Below are positions 1-6,728 of a DNA stretch of 21,800 nt, one piece after another. Position numbers and translations under genes: made by a program. Source of the stretch: a virus. Position 1 is the first letter of the stretch. Each line of letters begins with the position of its first letter. A model generated the notes under the pieces. That model was not told the origin of the DNA. It searched no databases and saw only the letters and a list, made by a program, of their open reading frames with translations. The DNA lies in IMG/VR virus record IMGVR_UViG_3300005663_000753, positions 1 through 21,800 of that record; one strand, given 5' to 3'.

Positions 1-459
1 GGAGGGTATGATGAAGCATTTGCACTTGTAGGTGAAGATGAGGACTTATCTCGAAGGTTGGGTTATGCAGGGGGGAAGCTTTTATATATCCCGTCTGCAG
101 AAGTGCTTCATTTTCAAAGGGACACAATAAAGACATGGGCTGACAACATGTTTGTTTACGGGAAGGGAAGGGTTTGGCTGATTCGGCGACACCCGCAAGC
201 CTTTTCTTTGGTTTTTCTTTTGCCTGTATTGGCTCTATTGTTTCTTCCAGTGTATCTGCTATGCATACTTTTGTACTCACTTCAGTTGTTAGTGCGCAGG
301 AGGGAGGTTAAGAAGTTGTGGAGGGTGAGTGCTTTATATGTATGTACGCATTTGCCATATGCTTTAGGTATGATTTATGGTCTGTTTGTTAGGGGTGATA
401 CCCCAGAGGCCATCGCTCGTTCAAAAACCCCAAAATTATTTTTAATGGTATTTCATTAG
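1..459 (+). CDS. Family 2 glycosyltransferase, 3' part only
   Basis: The reading frame is open from base 1, so the start lies outside the window. The visible 152 residues begin with the GT2 signature GGYDEAF and the acidic EDEDLS motif, where these enzymes bind the nucleotide-sugar and acceptor. PSAEVLHF and a KGRVWL segment follow, then two strongly hydrophobic stretches (about visible residues 66-96 and 112-130) that should anchor the enzyme in the membrane. Such enzymes add sugars to cell-surface polymers or lipids; the substrate cannot be read here. G+C is clearly higher than in everything to the right. The last residues (about from RSKTPK) lie at a sharp composition change, so the natural C-terminus may have been replaced. 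The family call is firm; whether the gene is whole is not known. Confidence 0.85.
   Translation, partial: GGYDEAFALVGEDEDLSRRLGYAGGKLLYIPSAEVLHFQRDTIKTWADNMFVYGKGRVWLIRRHPQAFSLVFLLPVLALLFLPVYLLCILLYSLQLLVRRREVKKLWRVSALYVCTHLPYALGMIYGLFVRGDTPEAIARSKTPKLFLMVFH
421..432. other. Composition and reading-frame junction
   Basis: Left of this point the DNA is about 45% G+C and codes for a glycosyltransferase. Right of it the DNA is AT-rich and phage-like. A second reading frame (399-614) crosses the same point and gives protein-like sequence only to the right of it, with no start codon or ribosome site on the left. This is what a breakpoint between two unrelated DNAs looks like. It could be a prophage end (att site), a recombination scar or an assembly chimera. 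No integrase, tRNA or duplicated core is visible to decide. Confidence 0.55.
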
Positions 460-482
460 GTGAAATCGTTAATACAGCAAAT

Positions 483-614
483 ATGACTGATGATGAAAAA
501 ATTGATTATTATGAATCGAAAAAAATATTTAAAACAAGATTAGATGCTCAAGTAGGAGCTGAAGAGCTATTACATACATGGATTCAAGAGCAATACAGAA
601 AAATATGTGGATAG
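483..614 (+). CDS. Small ORF, probably the 3' remnant of a gene cut at the junction
   Basis: From the first ATG this gives 43 residues, ending in QEQYRKICG. The open frame extends back to 399, and the residues before the ATG (from KIIFNGISLGEI) look as protein-like as those after it. No Shine-Dalgarno sequence precedes the ATG. It therefore looks like the tail of a longer phage gene that lost its 5' part where the composition changes near 430. No family is recognised. It is rich in charged residues and probably helical. Alternatively it is a genuine small gene with weak initiation. Confidence 0.4.
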   Translation: MTDDEKIDYYESKKIFKTRLDAQVGAEELLHTWIQEQYRKICG

Positions 615-647
615 ATTTAATAATATAATAATAGTGAGGGAAAAGTT

Positions 648-776
648 ATGGAATGCCCAAATTGTCAATATGGTATGCTCCCATACGATGAACCTTTATC
701 AGATGAAGCAAAGGCTTGTCCTAGATGTGGACATCCATTGAAAGATAATGATAAAGAAAATAGTCAGGAGAATTAA
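648..776 (+). CDS. 42-residue zinc-ribbon protein
   Basis: A small ORF with a good ribosome site (GAGGG about seven bases upstream). Two Cys pairs, CPNC near the N-terminus and CPRCGHP about 20 residues later, form a typical four-cysteine zinc ribbon with almost nothing else except a short acidic tail. Such folds usually bind nucleic acid or a protein partner; the partner is unknown. The stop abuts the ATG of the next gene, and that gene's ribosome site lies inside this reading frame, so the two are probably translationally coupled. It is one of nine very small cysteine-pair proteins in this window. Confidence 0.75.
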   Translation: MECPNCQYGMLPYDEPLSDEAKACPRCGHPLKDNDKENSQEN

Positions 777-1529
777 ATGATAGGATTATTAGAAATATTA
801 TATGCATTAGGCACAGGAATTGTTGCAGTATTATTATGGATGCTTGTTAAATCATTCATTAGACGACAGCTAAGAGAGAAGTTATCTAAAAATATTACTA
901 CTGGAAATTCCTCAATAGGTAAAACATATAAAGTAGATAGATTTAGATGGGATAAGTTTAAAGATAACTTTTCATTGGGAAGTGGAAGAAAATGGGGCAA
1001 AGTATTATCAGATATATTTGATGCAAGGAAATGGGTAATAAGAATACTAATATTCCTTATCGCTTTTGGAGCTTATTCTTATTGGCAAGGGCGCATCCAA
1101 GCACCCGCTCAGTTTAATTGGGATTATGAGAAAGAAATAACATTAAAGGTAGCCAGAGGCTCCGTTCTATTACATAAACCTGCTAATTCAGCCGAAGCAT
1201 ATTGGGTATCCGAGAATGGGAGAAAAACGAAAGTAAAAGTTGGCGATATAAAAGAGATAAAAGATTTATTGAAACCAATAGGGTTTGAGTTGAAACCAAT
1301 AATAGTAGCAGGAGTAGGACTAGGAGAACGGGGAGCAGGATTTGAAGGTGGTGCAGGAATAAGATTCCTTAGATTTTTTAAGCAGAGAGCAGAAGCATTT
1401 ATTACTAATAGAGGAATATACTTAGGAACGAGCTATCAATTCACCGACCATTCAGGTGTAGGTCTGGCTGCGGGGCGTGGATTTGCGGGCGACAGCAGAA
1501 TGATGCTATACTGGGTAACGAGGTTTTAA
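777..1529 (+). CDS. Membrane-anchored protein with a glycine-rich, strand-forming C-terminus
   Basis: The 250 residues start with a transmembrane helix (about 3-24), followed by a basic stretch, and a second hydrophobic segment lies at about 87-104. The final ~75 residues (from VAGVGLGERG) alternate Gly and hydrophobic residues with aromatic caps and end in YWVTRF, a pattern of amphipathic beta strands. I do not recognise a named family. The layout would suit a phage protein acting at the cell envelope, but that is inference. The last ~90 bases are locally richer in G+C than the surroundings. A short membrane protein follows 11 bases downstream. Confidence 0.6.
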   Translation: MIGLLEILYALGTGIVAVLLWMLVKSFIRRQLREKLSKNITTGNSSIGKTYKVDRFRWDKFKDNFSLGSGRKWGKVLSDIFDARKWVIRILIFLIAFGAYSYWQGRIQAPAQFNWDYEKEITLKVARGSVLLHKPANSAEAYWVSENGRKTKVKVGDIKEIKDLLKPIGFELKPIIVAGVGLGERGAGFEGGAGIRFLRFFKQRAEAFITNRGIYLGTSYQFTDHSGVGLAAGRGFAGDSRMMLYWVTRF

Positions 1530-1540
1530 AAGGAGCTAAT

Positions 1541-1741
1541 ATGAAGAAGAATTTAATTAAGTATACACTAGGATTACCTGTTTTAGTTATTTCAACAATA
1601 GTTTTAGTATATGTATTAATAATGGCATTGGTTTTTGATGCCATTAGATTCCTTGTATTTGCAGCTATTTATGGCAAAGCTCCTGAGTACAAAATTACCG
1701 AAATCCAGACGTTAAAAAATTTATGGAAACCAATAACATAA
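1541..1741 (+). CDS. Small membrane protein, 66 residues
   Basis: A ribosome site (AAAAGGAG) lies seven bases upstream. Residues about 8-45 are almost continuously hydrophobic, enough for one long or two short transmembrane helices, followed by a short polar tail. Size and topology are compatible with a holin-like or accessory envelope protein, but no endolysin or other lysis gene is visible nearby, so no function is assigned. It follows another membrane protein at 11 bases and probably shares its transcript. Confidence 0.55.
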   Translation: MKKNLIKYTLGLPVLVISTIVLVYVLIMALVFDAIRFLVFAAIYGKAPEYKITEIQTLKNLWKPIT

Positions 1742-1766
1742 TACAGTAATATTGAAAGGAGATACT

Positions 1767-2336
1767 ATGTTTTTTAAAAAATCAGTAAAACAAAAAGTTT
1801 TAGATTTAGCTAAGTTTGATTTAGACAAGTTCTTATTTGGAGATAGACAGTTATTTTTATATGACTATGTAACTTCTGAATCTTCTCAGCGACTTATAAA
1901 GAATATGATAGCTATGGATAAACTAAACCCTAAAACCCCTATAATCCTATGGATTAATTCAGGTGGTGGAAGTATTACTGATGGTTATGCAATAATAAAT
2001 GCAATTAAATATATATCTTCTCCTGTTGTAACCATTATAAATGGCAGAGCTTGTTCAATGGCTGCTTTAATATCTGTACATGGTTATAAGAGATTTATTA
2101 CTCTTGATTCTGTATGGATGGCGCATGATGGGCAAGCATTTATGTGTGATTATTTTCAGAAGCTAAAAGATAGAATGAAATTTATAGAAAGATTAGAATA
2201 TATAAATAATAAGATTTTAGCCACTAAGACTAAGCTATCAGGAGATGAGATTAAACAAGCTACTAACGGAGAGCTATGGCTATTCGATGAAGAGTGTGTA
2301 GTTAAAGGTATTGTAGATGAAGTATTAAAGGTATAG
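1767..2336 (+). CDS. ClpP-like serine protease
   Basis: A 189-residue protein of the ClpP/crotonase fold. Landmarks are the oxyanion-loop glycines in WINSGGGS (62-69), the nucleophile Ser97 in GRACSMAA, and His120 in VWMAHD. The third catalytic position, normally Asp, aligns with Glu169 in NGELWLFDEE, before the conserved GIVDEV end. Phages use such proteases in prohead maturation or to degrade cellular proteins. Here no capsid gene is adjacent, so a maturation role is not supported by context. The ATG at 1767 is chosen because AAAGGAG lies just upstream; a TTG at 1752 would place that ribosome site inside the gene. Family call is firm, role open. Confidence 0.85.
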   Translation: MFFKKSVKQKVLDLAKFDLDKFLFGDRQLFLYDYVTSESSQRLIKNMIAMDKLNPKTPIILWINSGGGSITDGYAIINAIKYISSPVVTIINGRACSMAALISVHGYKRFITLDSVWMAHDGQAFMCDYFQKLKDRMKFIERLEYINNKILATKTKLSGDEIKQATNGELWLFDEECVVKGIVDEVLKV

Positions 2337-2347
2337 GAGGATATAAT

Positions 2348-2473
2348 ATGCCAGAAAATTATCAACATTTAATAGTGTGTCCAAAATGTCGTAAGCGCAG
2401 AGTATACCTAAGAGAAATAGATTTTGAATTTTGGTATTTCTGTCAAGCTTGCAGCTATGAATGGAAGGTCTAG
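2348..2473 (+). CDS. 41-residue zinc-ribbon protein
   Basis: Preceded by AGGAGG at good spacing. It contains CPKC at residues 11-14 and CQAC about 20 residues later, followed by SYEWKV. The spacing is that of a minimal zinc ribbon as found in transcription-associated and phage accessory proteins. There is no room for another domain. It sits 11 bases after the protease gene and 9 bases before the deoxyribosyltransferase-like gene. Function is unknown. Confidence 0.72.
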   Translation: MPENYQHLIVCPKCRKRRVYLREIDFEFWYFCQACSYEWKV

Positions 2474-2482
2474 GAGGTCATT

Positions 2483-3271
2483 ATGATAAATGAATATGAC
2501 TATGATAGATTACTACATGATGTAAAAAGAATAGCAATTACTTTTGAATCTCTTTCTGATTTAGAGGATTCTAGGGCTAGGTCTAAATTAAAAGTTTTAG
2601 CAGACTCTGAGATAAAACGATTTGTGCAAGATTTAGAAGAAGCGAAGATAAAGAAACTACCAGAAGAAGAACTTATAGATTATAGCCATTTTTTATTCAA
2701 TACTTATCTCATAGGGTCTATGGAGAGTACTGCAGATAAAGATGATGGTAAGGGCTGGAGAACAGATTTATCACCGCATTTAGAGGCAAGAAAAATATAT
2801 GTTTTTGACCCTACAAGAGAAGAAATTGCTAAAGTAGGTATGCCGACAGGTGAATTTCATGAAAAGTTAACTGGATTACAGCTAGGTGGGCATTGGAATA
2901 AGTTTATTGAGAACATGGACTTAATTTGGAGAGGTAAATCTATATTAAAAAGAAATTCTACAACAGGCTCTTCCAGGCTTATACATATTCTCGGTGATGT
3001 TGACTATGTAGAAAGAAGTAAATTTCTTATCATGCGTTTAAAGGCAGGAGATAAACCAGGAGGAACTATAGCCGAATTAGTTATAGCATGGTACAGAGGT
3101 ATACCTGTTTATCTAATGACAGATATACCTAAATCAAAAATAAATAAAAGTATTCTTTACTTCCTCTTAGATAGTGGACACAGACAAGGAAGAATATTTC
3201 AAAATCAATCTCAGCTATTAGACTTCCTAGATAAAAAGTATGACTTACAAATAGGAGAAAAGGATGACTAA
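2483..3271 (+). CDS. Nucleoside 2-deoxyribosyltransferase-like protein
   Basis: Residues 1-70 form a charged helical extension. From about 70 the protein shows the landmarks of the nucleoside 2-deoxyribosyltransferase fold: YLIGSME (75-81), DDGKGWR (87-93), VFDPTREE (107-114), an acidic DLIWRG segment near 145-151, and PGGTIAEL with Glu198 in the place of the catalytic glutamate. Known members exchange bases on deoxynucleosides or hydrolyse N-glycosidic bonds of nucleotides. In phages, relatives serve nucleotide salvage or base modification. With the diphosphohydrolase-like gene at 4647 and the aldolase at 12413 it suggests reworked deoxynucleotide metabolism. Ribosome site TAGGAGG supports the start. 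The exact substrate is unknown. Confidence 0.7.
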   Translation: MINEYDYDRLLHDVKRIAITFESLSDLEDSRARSKLKVLADSEIKRFVQDLEEAKIKKLPEEELIDYSHFLFNTYLIGSMESTADKDDGKGWRTDLSPHLEARKIYVFDPTREEIAKVGMPTGEFHEKLTGLQLGGHWNKFIENMDLIWRGKSILKRNSTTGSSRLIHILGDVDYVERSKFLIMRLKAGDKPGGTIAELVIAWYRGIPVYLMTDIPKSKINKSILYFLLDSGHRQGRIFQNQSQLLDFLDKKYDLQIGEKDD

Positions 3272-3500
3272 AAAGTGTATAAGAACTATTAGAGCTAAAT
3301 CAAAGAGTACGGTAAGCAGAGCTGCTGCCAAAGATGCAGCAAAGCTAACAGTAGAAAAACATATTAAAATTAGGTTATGTAAAATATGTGGAGGAGTTGA
3401 ATCGGGCTGTAAAAGATGTAAAGGTGCGGGAAAAGTTACAGAGTACGATTTTACCTTTATCTACAAGGGTATGGCTTTTTTTGGCGATACACTACAATAA
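3264..3500 (+). CDS. Small zinc-finger protein, DnaJ-type cysteine motif
   Basis: 78 residues overlapping the previous gene by eight bases. After a basic N-terminal half comes CKICGGVESGCKRCKGAG at about residues 39-56, close to the CxxCxGxG repeats of the DnaJ zinc domain, then a short hydrophobic tail. It probably binds one zinc ion and may bind nucleic acid through the basic N-terminus. No J-domain is present, so it is not a DnaJ. Function unknown. Confidence 0.65.
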   Translation: MTKKCIRTIRAKSKSTVSRAAAKDAAKLTVEKHIKIRLCKICGGVESGCKRCKGAGKVTEYDFTFIYKGMAFFGDTLQ

Positions 3501-3508
3501 GGAGTTCG

Positions 3509-3772
3509 ATGAGTGTTTCACATTTTTGTGATGTCTGTGGTTTAATCCTTAAAGAGGGTGAAAAAACATATTTAATACTTATTCCTGAAGCTGAATTTAG
3601 TCAATACTTATATGGTAAAGGCAACCCAGAAAATAGTAAGGAAATTTGCCCAACCTGTAAGGGGATACTGGATATGTTCTTGAACCTTAGAAAGAGCGGA
3701 GTAGATGCTATAATGAAACAAATAAAAGATTCTTTTAAAACAAAAATTAAGAGAAGGATTAAAAAGAAATGA
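3509..3772 (+). CDS. Small zinc-binding protein with basic tail
   Basis: 87 residues, preceded by AAGGAG. CDVC at residues 7-10 and CPTC at about 48-51 could coordinate zinc. The last ~20 residues are strongly basic (many Lys/Arg), which suggests nucleic-acid contact. The stop overlaps the ATG of the next gene (ATGA). No named family is recognised. Confidence 0.62.
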   Translation: MSVSHFCDVCGLILKEGEKTYLILIPEAEFSQYLYGKGNPENSKEICPTCKGILDMFLNLRKSGVDAIMKQIKDSFKTKIKRRIKKK

Positions 3773-4221
3773 ATAGTATAAATAAATTAAGACAAAAATT
3801 GGATAAGGTTTATTGGAAAGGTAACAGCCAATGCCTTTATTTAAGAACAGTATCTGATTGGTATTGGAAACCTAAATGTAGGTGTATCTACGATATTGTT
3901 ATAACTGATAAGGCAGGTAAAGAATGCGGAGATTACTTATTTGAAATAAGGAACCTTATGGCTTTTAGGGATTTAGAGCTAACTGCTGACTGGAGTAAAC
4001 TAAGAACTTTTAATAGAGATTTTTACGAAACTCTAGACTTAAAAGATGTAGCTCATATACCTTTTTATATGGATGGAATATTTACTCTAAAAACTTTTAA
4101 GAATATTACTCAAGAGGATATACATAATTGTGCAAATTATTTAGTTGAAAAAGTATTGAATATGTGGTTATTCAATATTAAAGTAGTAATACCACCAAGA
4201 ATAAAAAATAAAAATGATTAG
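3769..4221 (+). CDS. Hypothetical protein, 150 residues
   Basis: Start overlaps the stop of the preceding gene (ATGA) and the end overlaps the next gene by eight bases, so it sits inside a coupled series. It is soluble, aromatic-rich and mixed alpha/beta in appearance, with a KCRC pair near residues 36-39 and a positively charged C-terminus (PPRIKNKND). No catalytic motif or family is recognised. Confidence 0.55.
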   Translation: MNSINKLRQKLDKVYWKGNSQCLYLRTVSDWYWKPKCRCIYDIVITDKAGKECGDYLFEIRNLMAFRDLELTADWSKLRTFNRDFYETLDLKDVAHIPFYMDGIFTLKTFKNITQEDIHNCANYLVEKVLNMWLFNIKVVIPPRIKNKND

Positions 4222-4654
4222 CTTAATACCCTATACAAAAATATTATTAGTACTTTTACTCAGCGCTATAATTGGCTTTGAGCGAGAAAGAAGTCATAAA
4301 GAGGCTGGGTTAAGAACTGTAATGTTAATAAGCTTAGGTACAGTTACCTTTACCCTAGTGCCATTTACACTTTTAGATATAGCTAAAACTTTACCTATAA
4401 TATTTGATTTTAGCAGAATACTGGCTTATATAATAGGTGGTATAGGTTTTCTTTCAGGCATAGTTATTATAGTTAAAAAAAATACAGTAGAGGGAATTAC
4501 TACCAGTGCATGTATATTTTCTACTGTAGCATTCTCTATGATGATAGGTTTAGGCGAGTATATTTTAGGCAGCTTTATTGCTCTATGTACTTGGATTGTA
4601 TTAATATCAAAATATTATTCCATAAAAAAGAAGCGAGGTAAAAAGAATGGGTAA
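4214..4654 (+). CDS. MgtC/SapB family membrane protein
   Basis: 146 residues with about four transmembrane helices. It carries family landmarks: GFERER at 21-26, AGLRT at 31-35, GGIGFLSG at 75-82 (usually SGIGFLGAG) and EGITTSAC at 93-100, with a short basic tail. This matches the membrane domain of MgtC; the C-terminal ACT-like domain of Salmonella MgtC is absent, as in many short homologues. In bacteria, MgtC supports growth in low magnesium and inside macrophages and acts on the F-type ATP synthase. On a phage it is unusual and may alter membrane energetics or ion balance during infection (inference). It overlaps neighbours at both ends and shares their AT-rich composition, so it looks settled in this genome. 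Confidence 0.8.
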   Translation: MISLIPYTKILLVLLLSAIIGFERERSHKEAGLRTVMLISLGTVTFTLVPFTLLDIAKTLPIIFDFSRILAYIIGGIGFLSGIVIIVKKNTVEGITTSACIFSTVAFSMMIGLGEYILGSFIALCTWIVLISKYYSIKKKRGKKNG

Positions 4655-5024
4655 GCAAAAAATGCGTGAGTTTAAAACAGGTGCAACTAGGAATTCTGTA
4701 GAAGGTAAGAATGACTATGAGGGATTTTTAAGTCCACTGGTTATTGAAGAGTATGGTAACTACATGAATAGTCATAGGAAACAGGCAGATGGGAAACTTA
4801 GAGATTCAGATAATTGGCAGAAAGGAATACCCATAGATGTATATATGAAATCTAGTTGGCGACATCTTTTAGATTTATGGTTTATACACAGAGGTCATAA
4901 ACGCTACGATAAGCTAGATGGTCATGAAGTTACACTAAAAGAAGCTTTATGCGCTATACTATTTAATACTATGGGATACTTACATGAGATACTGAAAGAT
5001 GCTGTAGATTATGAGGATTTATGA
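4647..5024 (+). CDS. dATP/dGTP diphosphohydrolase N-terminal-like protein (DUF5664 type)
   Basis: 125 residues matching the phage family I know as DUF5664, or dATP/dGTP diphosphohydrolase N-terminal domain. Conserved landmarks are REFKTGATR (7-15), EGFLSPLVIEEYGNYM (25-40), the SDNWQKGIP block (54-62), RHLLDLWFIHRG (72-83) and LCAILFNTMGYLHEIL (101-116). Members occur with dNTP-degrading enzymes in phages, including some with altered bases, and probably remove particular dNTPs. There is no second catalytic domain here, so it is either a stand-alone form or works with a partner. It overlaps both neighbours, consistent with coupled translation. Family fit is good; the reaction is inferred from the family name. 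Confidence 0.72.
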   Translation: MGKQKMREFKTGATRNSVEGKNDYEGFLSPLVIEEYGNYMNSHRKQADGKLRDSDNWQKGIPIDVYMKSSWRHLLDLWFIHRGHKRYDKLDGHEVTLKEALCAILFNTMGYLHEILKDAVDYEDL

Positions 5025-5308
5025 GTTTACCTAAATACATGCAGCCCGATTCAGTAAAGAAGACTGCTAATAAAAAAGAGGCAAAGGTTTTTAAACATCT
5101 TGTTAGCGGTGCATTAAACTTCAAAGGCGACTTCAGTACATCTGATACTTTAATTGATAACAAATCTACTAAGTATAAATCTATAAGAGTTACTGAAGAA
5201 ATGTTGCAAAAAATTATTGACGATTCTTTAGCTATGGGTAAAAGAAATTCTGTAATTATTTTAGATTTACCTAATTACTATGTAGTAGGGAGGATAGTTA
5301 AGAAATGA
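5021..5308 (+). CDS. Minimal Hjc/Hjr-like nuclease
   Basis: 95 residues with the core of an archaeal-type Holliday junction resolvase/PD-(D/E)XK fold: Glu20 in an N-terminal helix, Gly36-Asp37 in FKGDFS, then LIDNKST with Asp46 and Lys48 as the D/E-x-K pair, and a short KSIRV strand-helix end. Such enzymes cut branched DNA or trim ends. The usual Glu of the ExK motif is Asp. It lies directly before a P-loop protein and the Mre11-like gene, a recombination context. Because the protein is so short, a related endonuclease or an inactive relative is possible. Confidence 0.6.
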   Translation: MSLPKYMQPDSVKKTANKKEAKVFKHLVSGALNFKGDFSTSDTLIDNKSTKYKSIRVTEEMLQKIIDDSLAMGKRNSVIILDLPNYYVVGRIVKK

Positions 5309-5748
5309 GTAAAATAATTAGTGGCTTTCCTGGAATAGGCAAGTCTTATTATAAACAAGATGCTAATAGCCTACGAGTAGCTGATTCAGACAGCGGTTCT
5401 TTTAGTTGGGAAAAGCCTGGGATTAGACATCCTGATTTTCCGCAGAATTATATGGAACACATTAAGGTTCTGATACCTATTACAGACTTGATATTTGTAT
5501 CATCTCATAAAGTTGTTAGAGATGCACTAGTAAGCAATGAATTATATTTTACTCTAGTTATACCTGATATAAGTTTAAAGGAAGAGTATATTAAAAGATA
5601 TATAGATAGGGATAATGATTCAAAATTTATTAACTTTATAGAATCAAATTGGAATAGTTTTATTAATGAAATGCTAACTCAAAAAGGCTGTGAAATAGCG
5701 CAACTAAAATCAGGAGAATACTTAAGTAACTATCTGGAGAGTTTATGA
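5305..5748 (+). CDS. P-loop kinase-like protein
   Basis: 147 residues. The N-terminus is a clear Walker A, SGFPGIGKSYY, with Lys13 and Ser14. ADSDSGSFSW (27-36) follows, in the place where small phage kinases bind their substrate, then an IFVSSHKVVRDAL strand-helix and an LVIPD segment as in adenylate-kinase-like folds. I recognise this arrangement as a widespread phage P-loop protein usually annotated as ATP-binding or adenylate kinase-like. The likely role is phosphorylating a nucleotide. Start overlaps the preceding stop (ATGA), and its stop overlaps the next start. Confidence 0.68.
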   Translation: MSKIISGFPGIGKSYYKQDANSLRVADSDSGSFSWEKPGIRHPDFPQNYMEHIKVLIPITDLIFVSSHKVVRDALVSNELYFTLVIPDISLKEEYIKRYIDRDNDSKFINFIESNWNSFINEMLTQKGCEIAQLKSGEYLSNYLESL

Positions 5749-6620
5749 AAATAGGTATAATAGGAGATACACATATTAATTCTAAGAGAGAGAAGGCAAT
5801 TAAACTTGCCCTTTCTTCTGTCTTAAGAGAATTAAAAACTCATGGTAAACTAGATGTAATAATTTTACTAGGGGATATATTTGATAAGTACCCTAATATG
5901 CTGGAGAGGGTTGTATTTGCTAAATTCTTAAAAGTTATTAGAAAACATTGCAAGAAAGTTATTATGATAAAAGGTACAGATTTACATGAGTATCAAAATT
6001 CAATATATAATCTTGAAGATATTTGTAACCTACTTGATATAGAAGCCTATGATATTTATGAAGCTGCAGGTTATACCTTTGGACACTTTGAATTAGCGGG
6101 CTCAGTTTATTCTAATGGTTTTAAGAGTGAATCAAAGATTAAACCAGAGAAAGGTAAGAAGTATTGCTTAGGGCATATTCACTGCCCTCAAGAAAATTAT
6201 CTTGGCTCTGTTTATAAAACATCATTTGCAGAAAAAGATGAGAAGAAAAGAATTGCATTGATTACAGATGGTGAGATAGAATACTTTCCTATAGCTATGA
6301 GACCTATGTATACTGTACACTTAGAAGGTAAAGAAGGTAAGGTTAAGTGTAAGGAACTTCAACTACTTAAAGATTTACTCAAAGATGCAGAAATAGATTT
6401 AAAGATATTTGCCACAACTGATTCAGCTACACTACCATCTATACATTCTAATATAGCAAAGATAAAGGCAAAGTTTAATATAGAATATTTTAAAGAAGAT
6501 ATAGAAATTAATAGAGTAAAGATAGATATGCCAGATAGTTTAGATGAGCAAGAACTTTTAAAAATTTATTGTAAGAAAAATAAATATGATTTTGAATTGG
6601 TAAATAAGGAGATAAAATAG
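5745..6620 (+). CDS. Mre11/SbcD (T4 gp47)-like nuclease subunit
   Basis: 291 residues of the calcineurin-like phosphoesterase fold. Metal-binding motifs seen are GDTH (Asp8, His10), LLGDIFD (Asp44), GHFE (His114) and LGHIH (His144, His146), followed by the NYLGSVYKTSFAE strand typical of Mre11. The usual GNHD/E motif is replaced by KGTDLHEYQ (76-84), so the normal Asn is not in place and His81 is shifted by one residue. With the Rad50-like protein at 8522 it should form the end-processing complex of recombination-dependent replication. In many phages the two genes are adjacent; here about 1.9 kb separates them. The C-terminal ~80 residues may dock the partner. Confidence 0.85.
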   Translation: MKIGIIGDTHINSKREKAIKLALSSVLRELKTHGKLDVIILLGDIFDKYPNMLERVVFAKFLKVIRKHCKKVIMIKGTDLHEYQNSIYNLEDICNLLDIEAYDIYEAAGYTFGHFELAGSVYSNGFKSESKIKPEKGKKYCLGHIHCPQENYLGSVYKTSFAEKDEKKRIALITDGEIEYFPIAMRPMYTVHLEGKEGKVKCKELQLLKDLLKDAEIDLKIFATTDSATLPSIHSNIAKIKAKFNIEYFKEDIEINRVKIDMPDSLDEQELLKIYCKKNKYDFELVNKEIK

Positions 6621-6727
6621 TGTACTGTGAAGTATGTGGTACATATGGGGTAAAGTGGAATGAAGCATATATGTGCTATAAATGTGATGATTGTAACACA
6701 GAGTATGATTTAATAAAAAGGAGATAA
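6620..6727 (+). CDS. 35-residue zinc-binding peptide with GTG start
   Basis: The GTG shares its G with the preceding TAG stop and has AAGGAG upstream inside the previous gene. The peptide carries CEVC at 3-6 and CYKCDDC at 19-25, enough to bind zinc. Its own 3' end encodes the ribosome site (AAGGAG) of the next gene. The tight overlap and cysteine spacing support it as real. Function unknown. Confidence 0.58.
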   Translation: MYCEVCGTYGVKWNEAYMCYKCDDCNTEYDLIKRR

Positions 6728-6728
6728 A

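Noticed and set aside
1-459. Glycosyltransferase as a phage-encoded surface-modifying gene
   Set aside because: Its composition differs sharply from all phage genes and the change coincides with a broken reading frame, so host origin or chimera is more likely.
624-629. TATAAT upstream of the first zinc-ribbon gene
   Set aside because: No -35-like hexamer at 16-18 bases, and such a string is expected by chance in DNA this AT-rich.
773-1000. Minus-strand ORFs such as 773-1000, 9208-9540, 12670-13008 and 20729-20983
   Set aside because: Each lies opposite a gene with clear motifs or good coupling, has no ribosome site, and gives low-complexity Ser/Leu/Ile-rich protein typical of the reverse of AT-rich coding DNA.
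1752-1766. TTG at 1752 as start of the ClpP-like gene
   Set aside because: The AAAGGAG ribosome site would then lie within the coding region; ATG at 1767 has it at the right distance.
4647-5024. Evidence for a diaminopurine (Z) genome
   Set aside because: The diphosphohydrolase-like domain alone does not show it; no PurZ or DatZ homologue is visible in the window.
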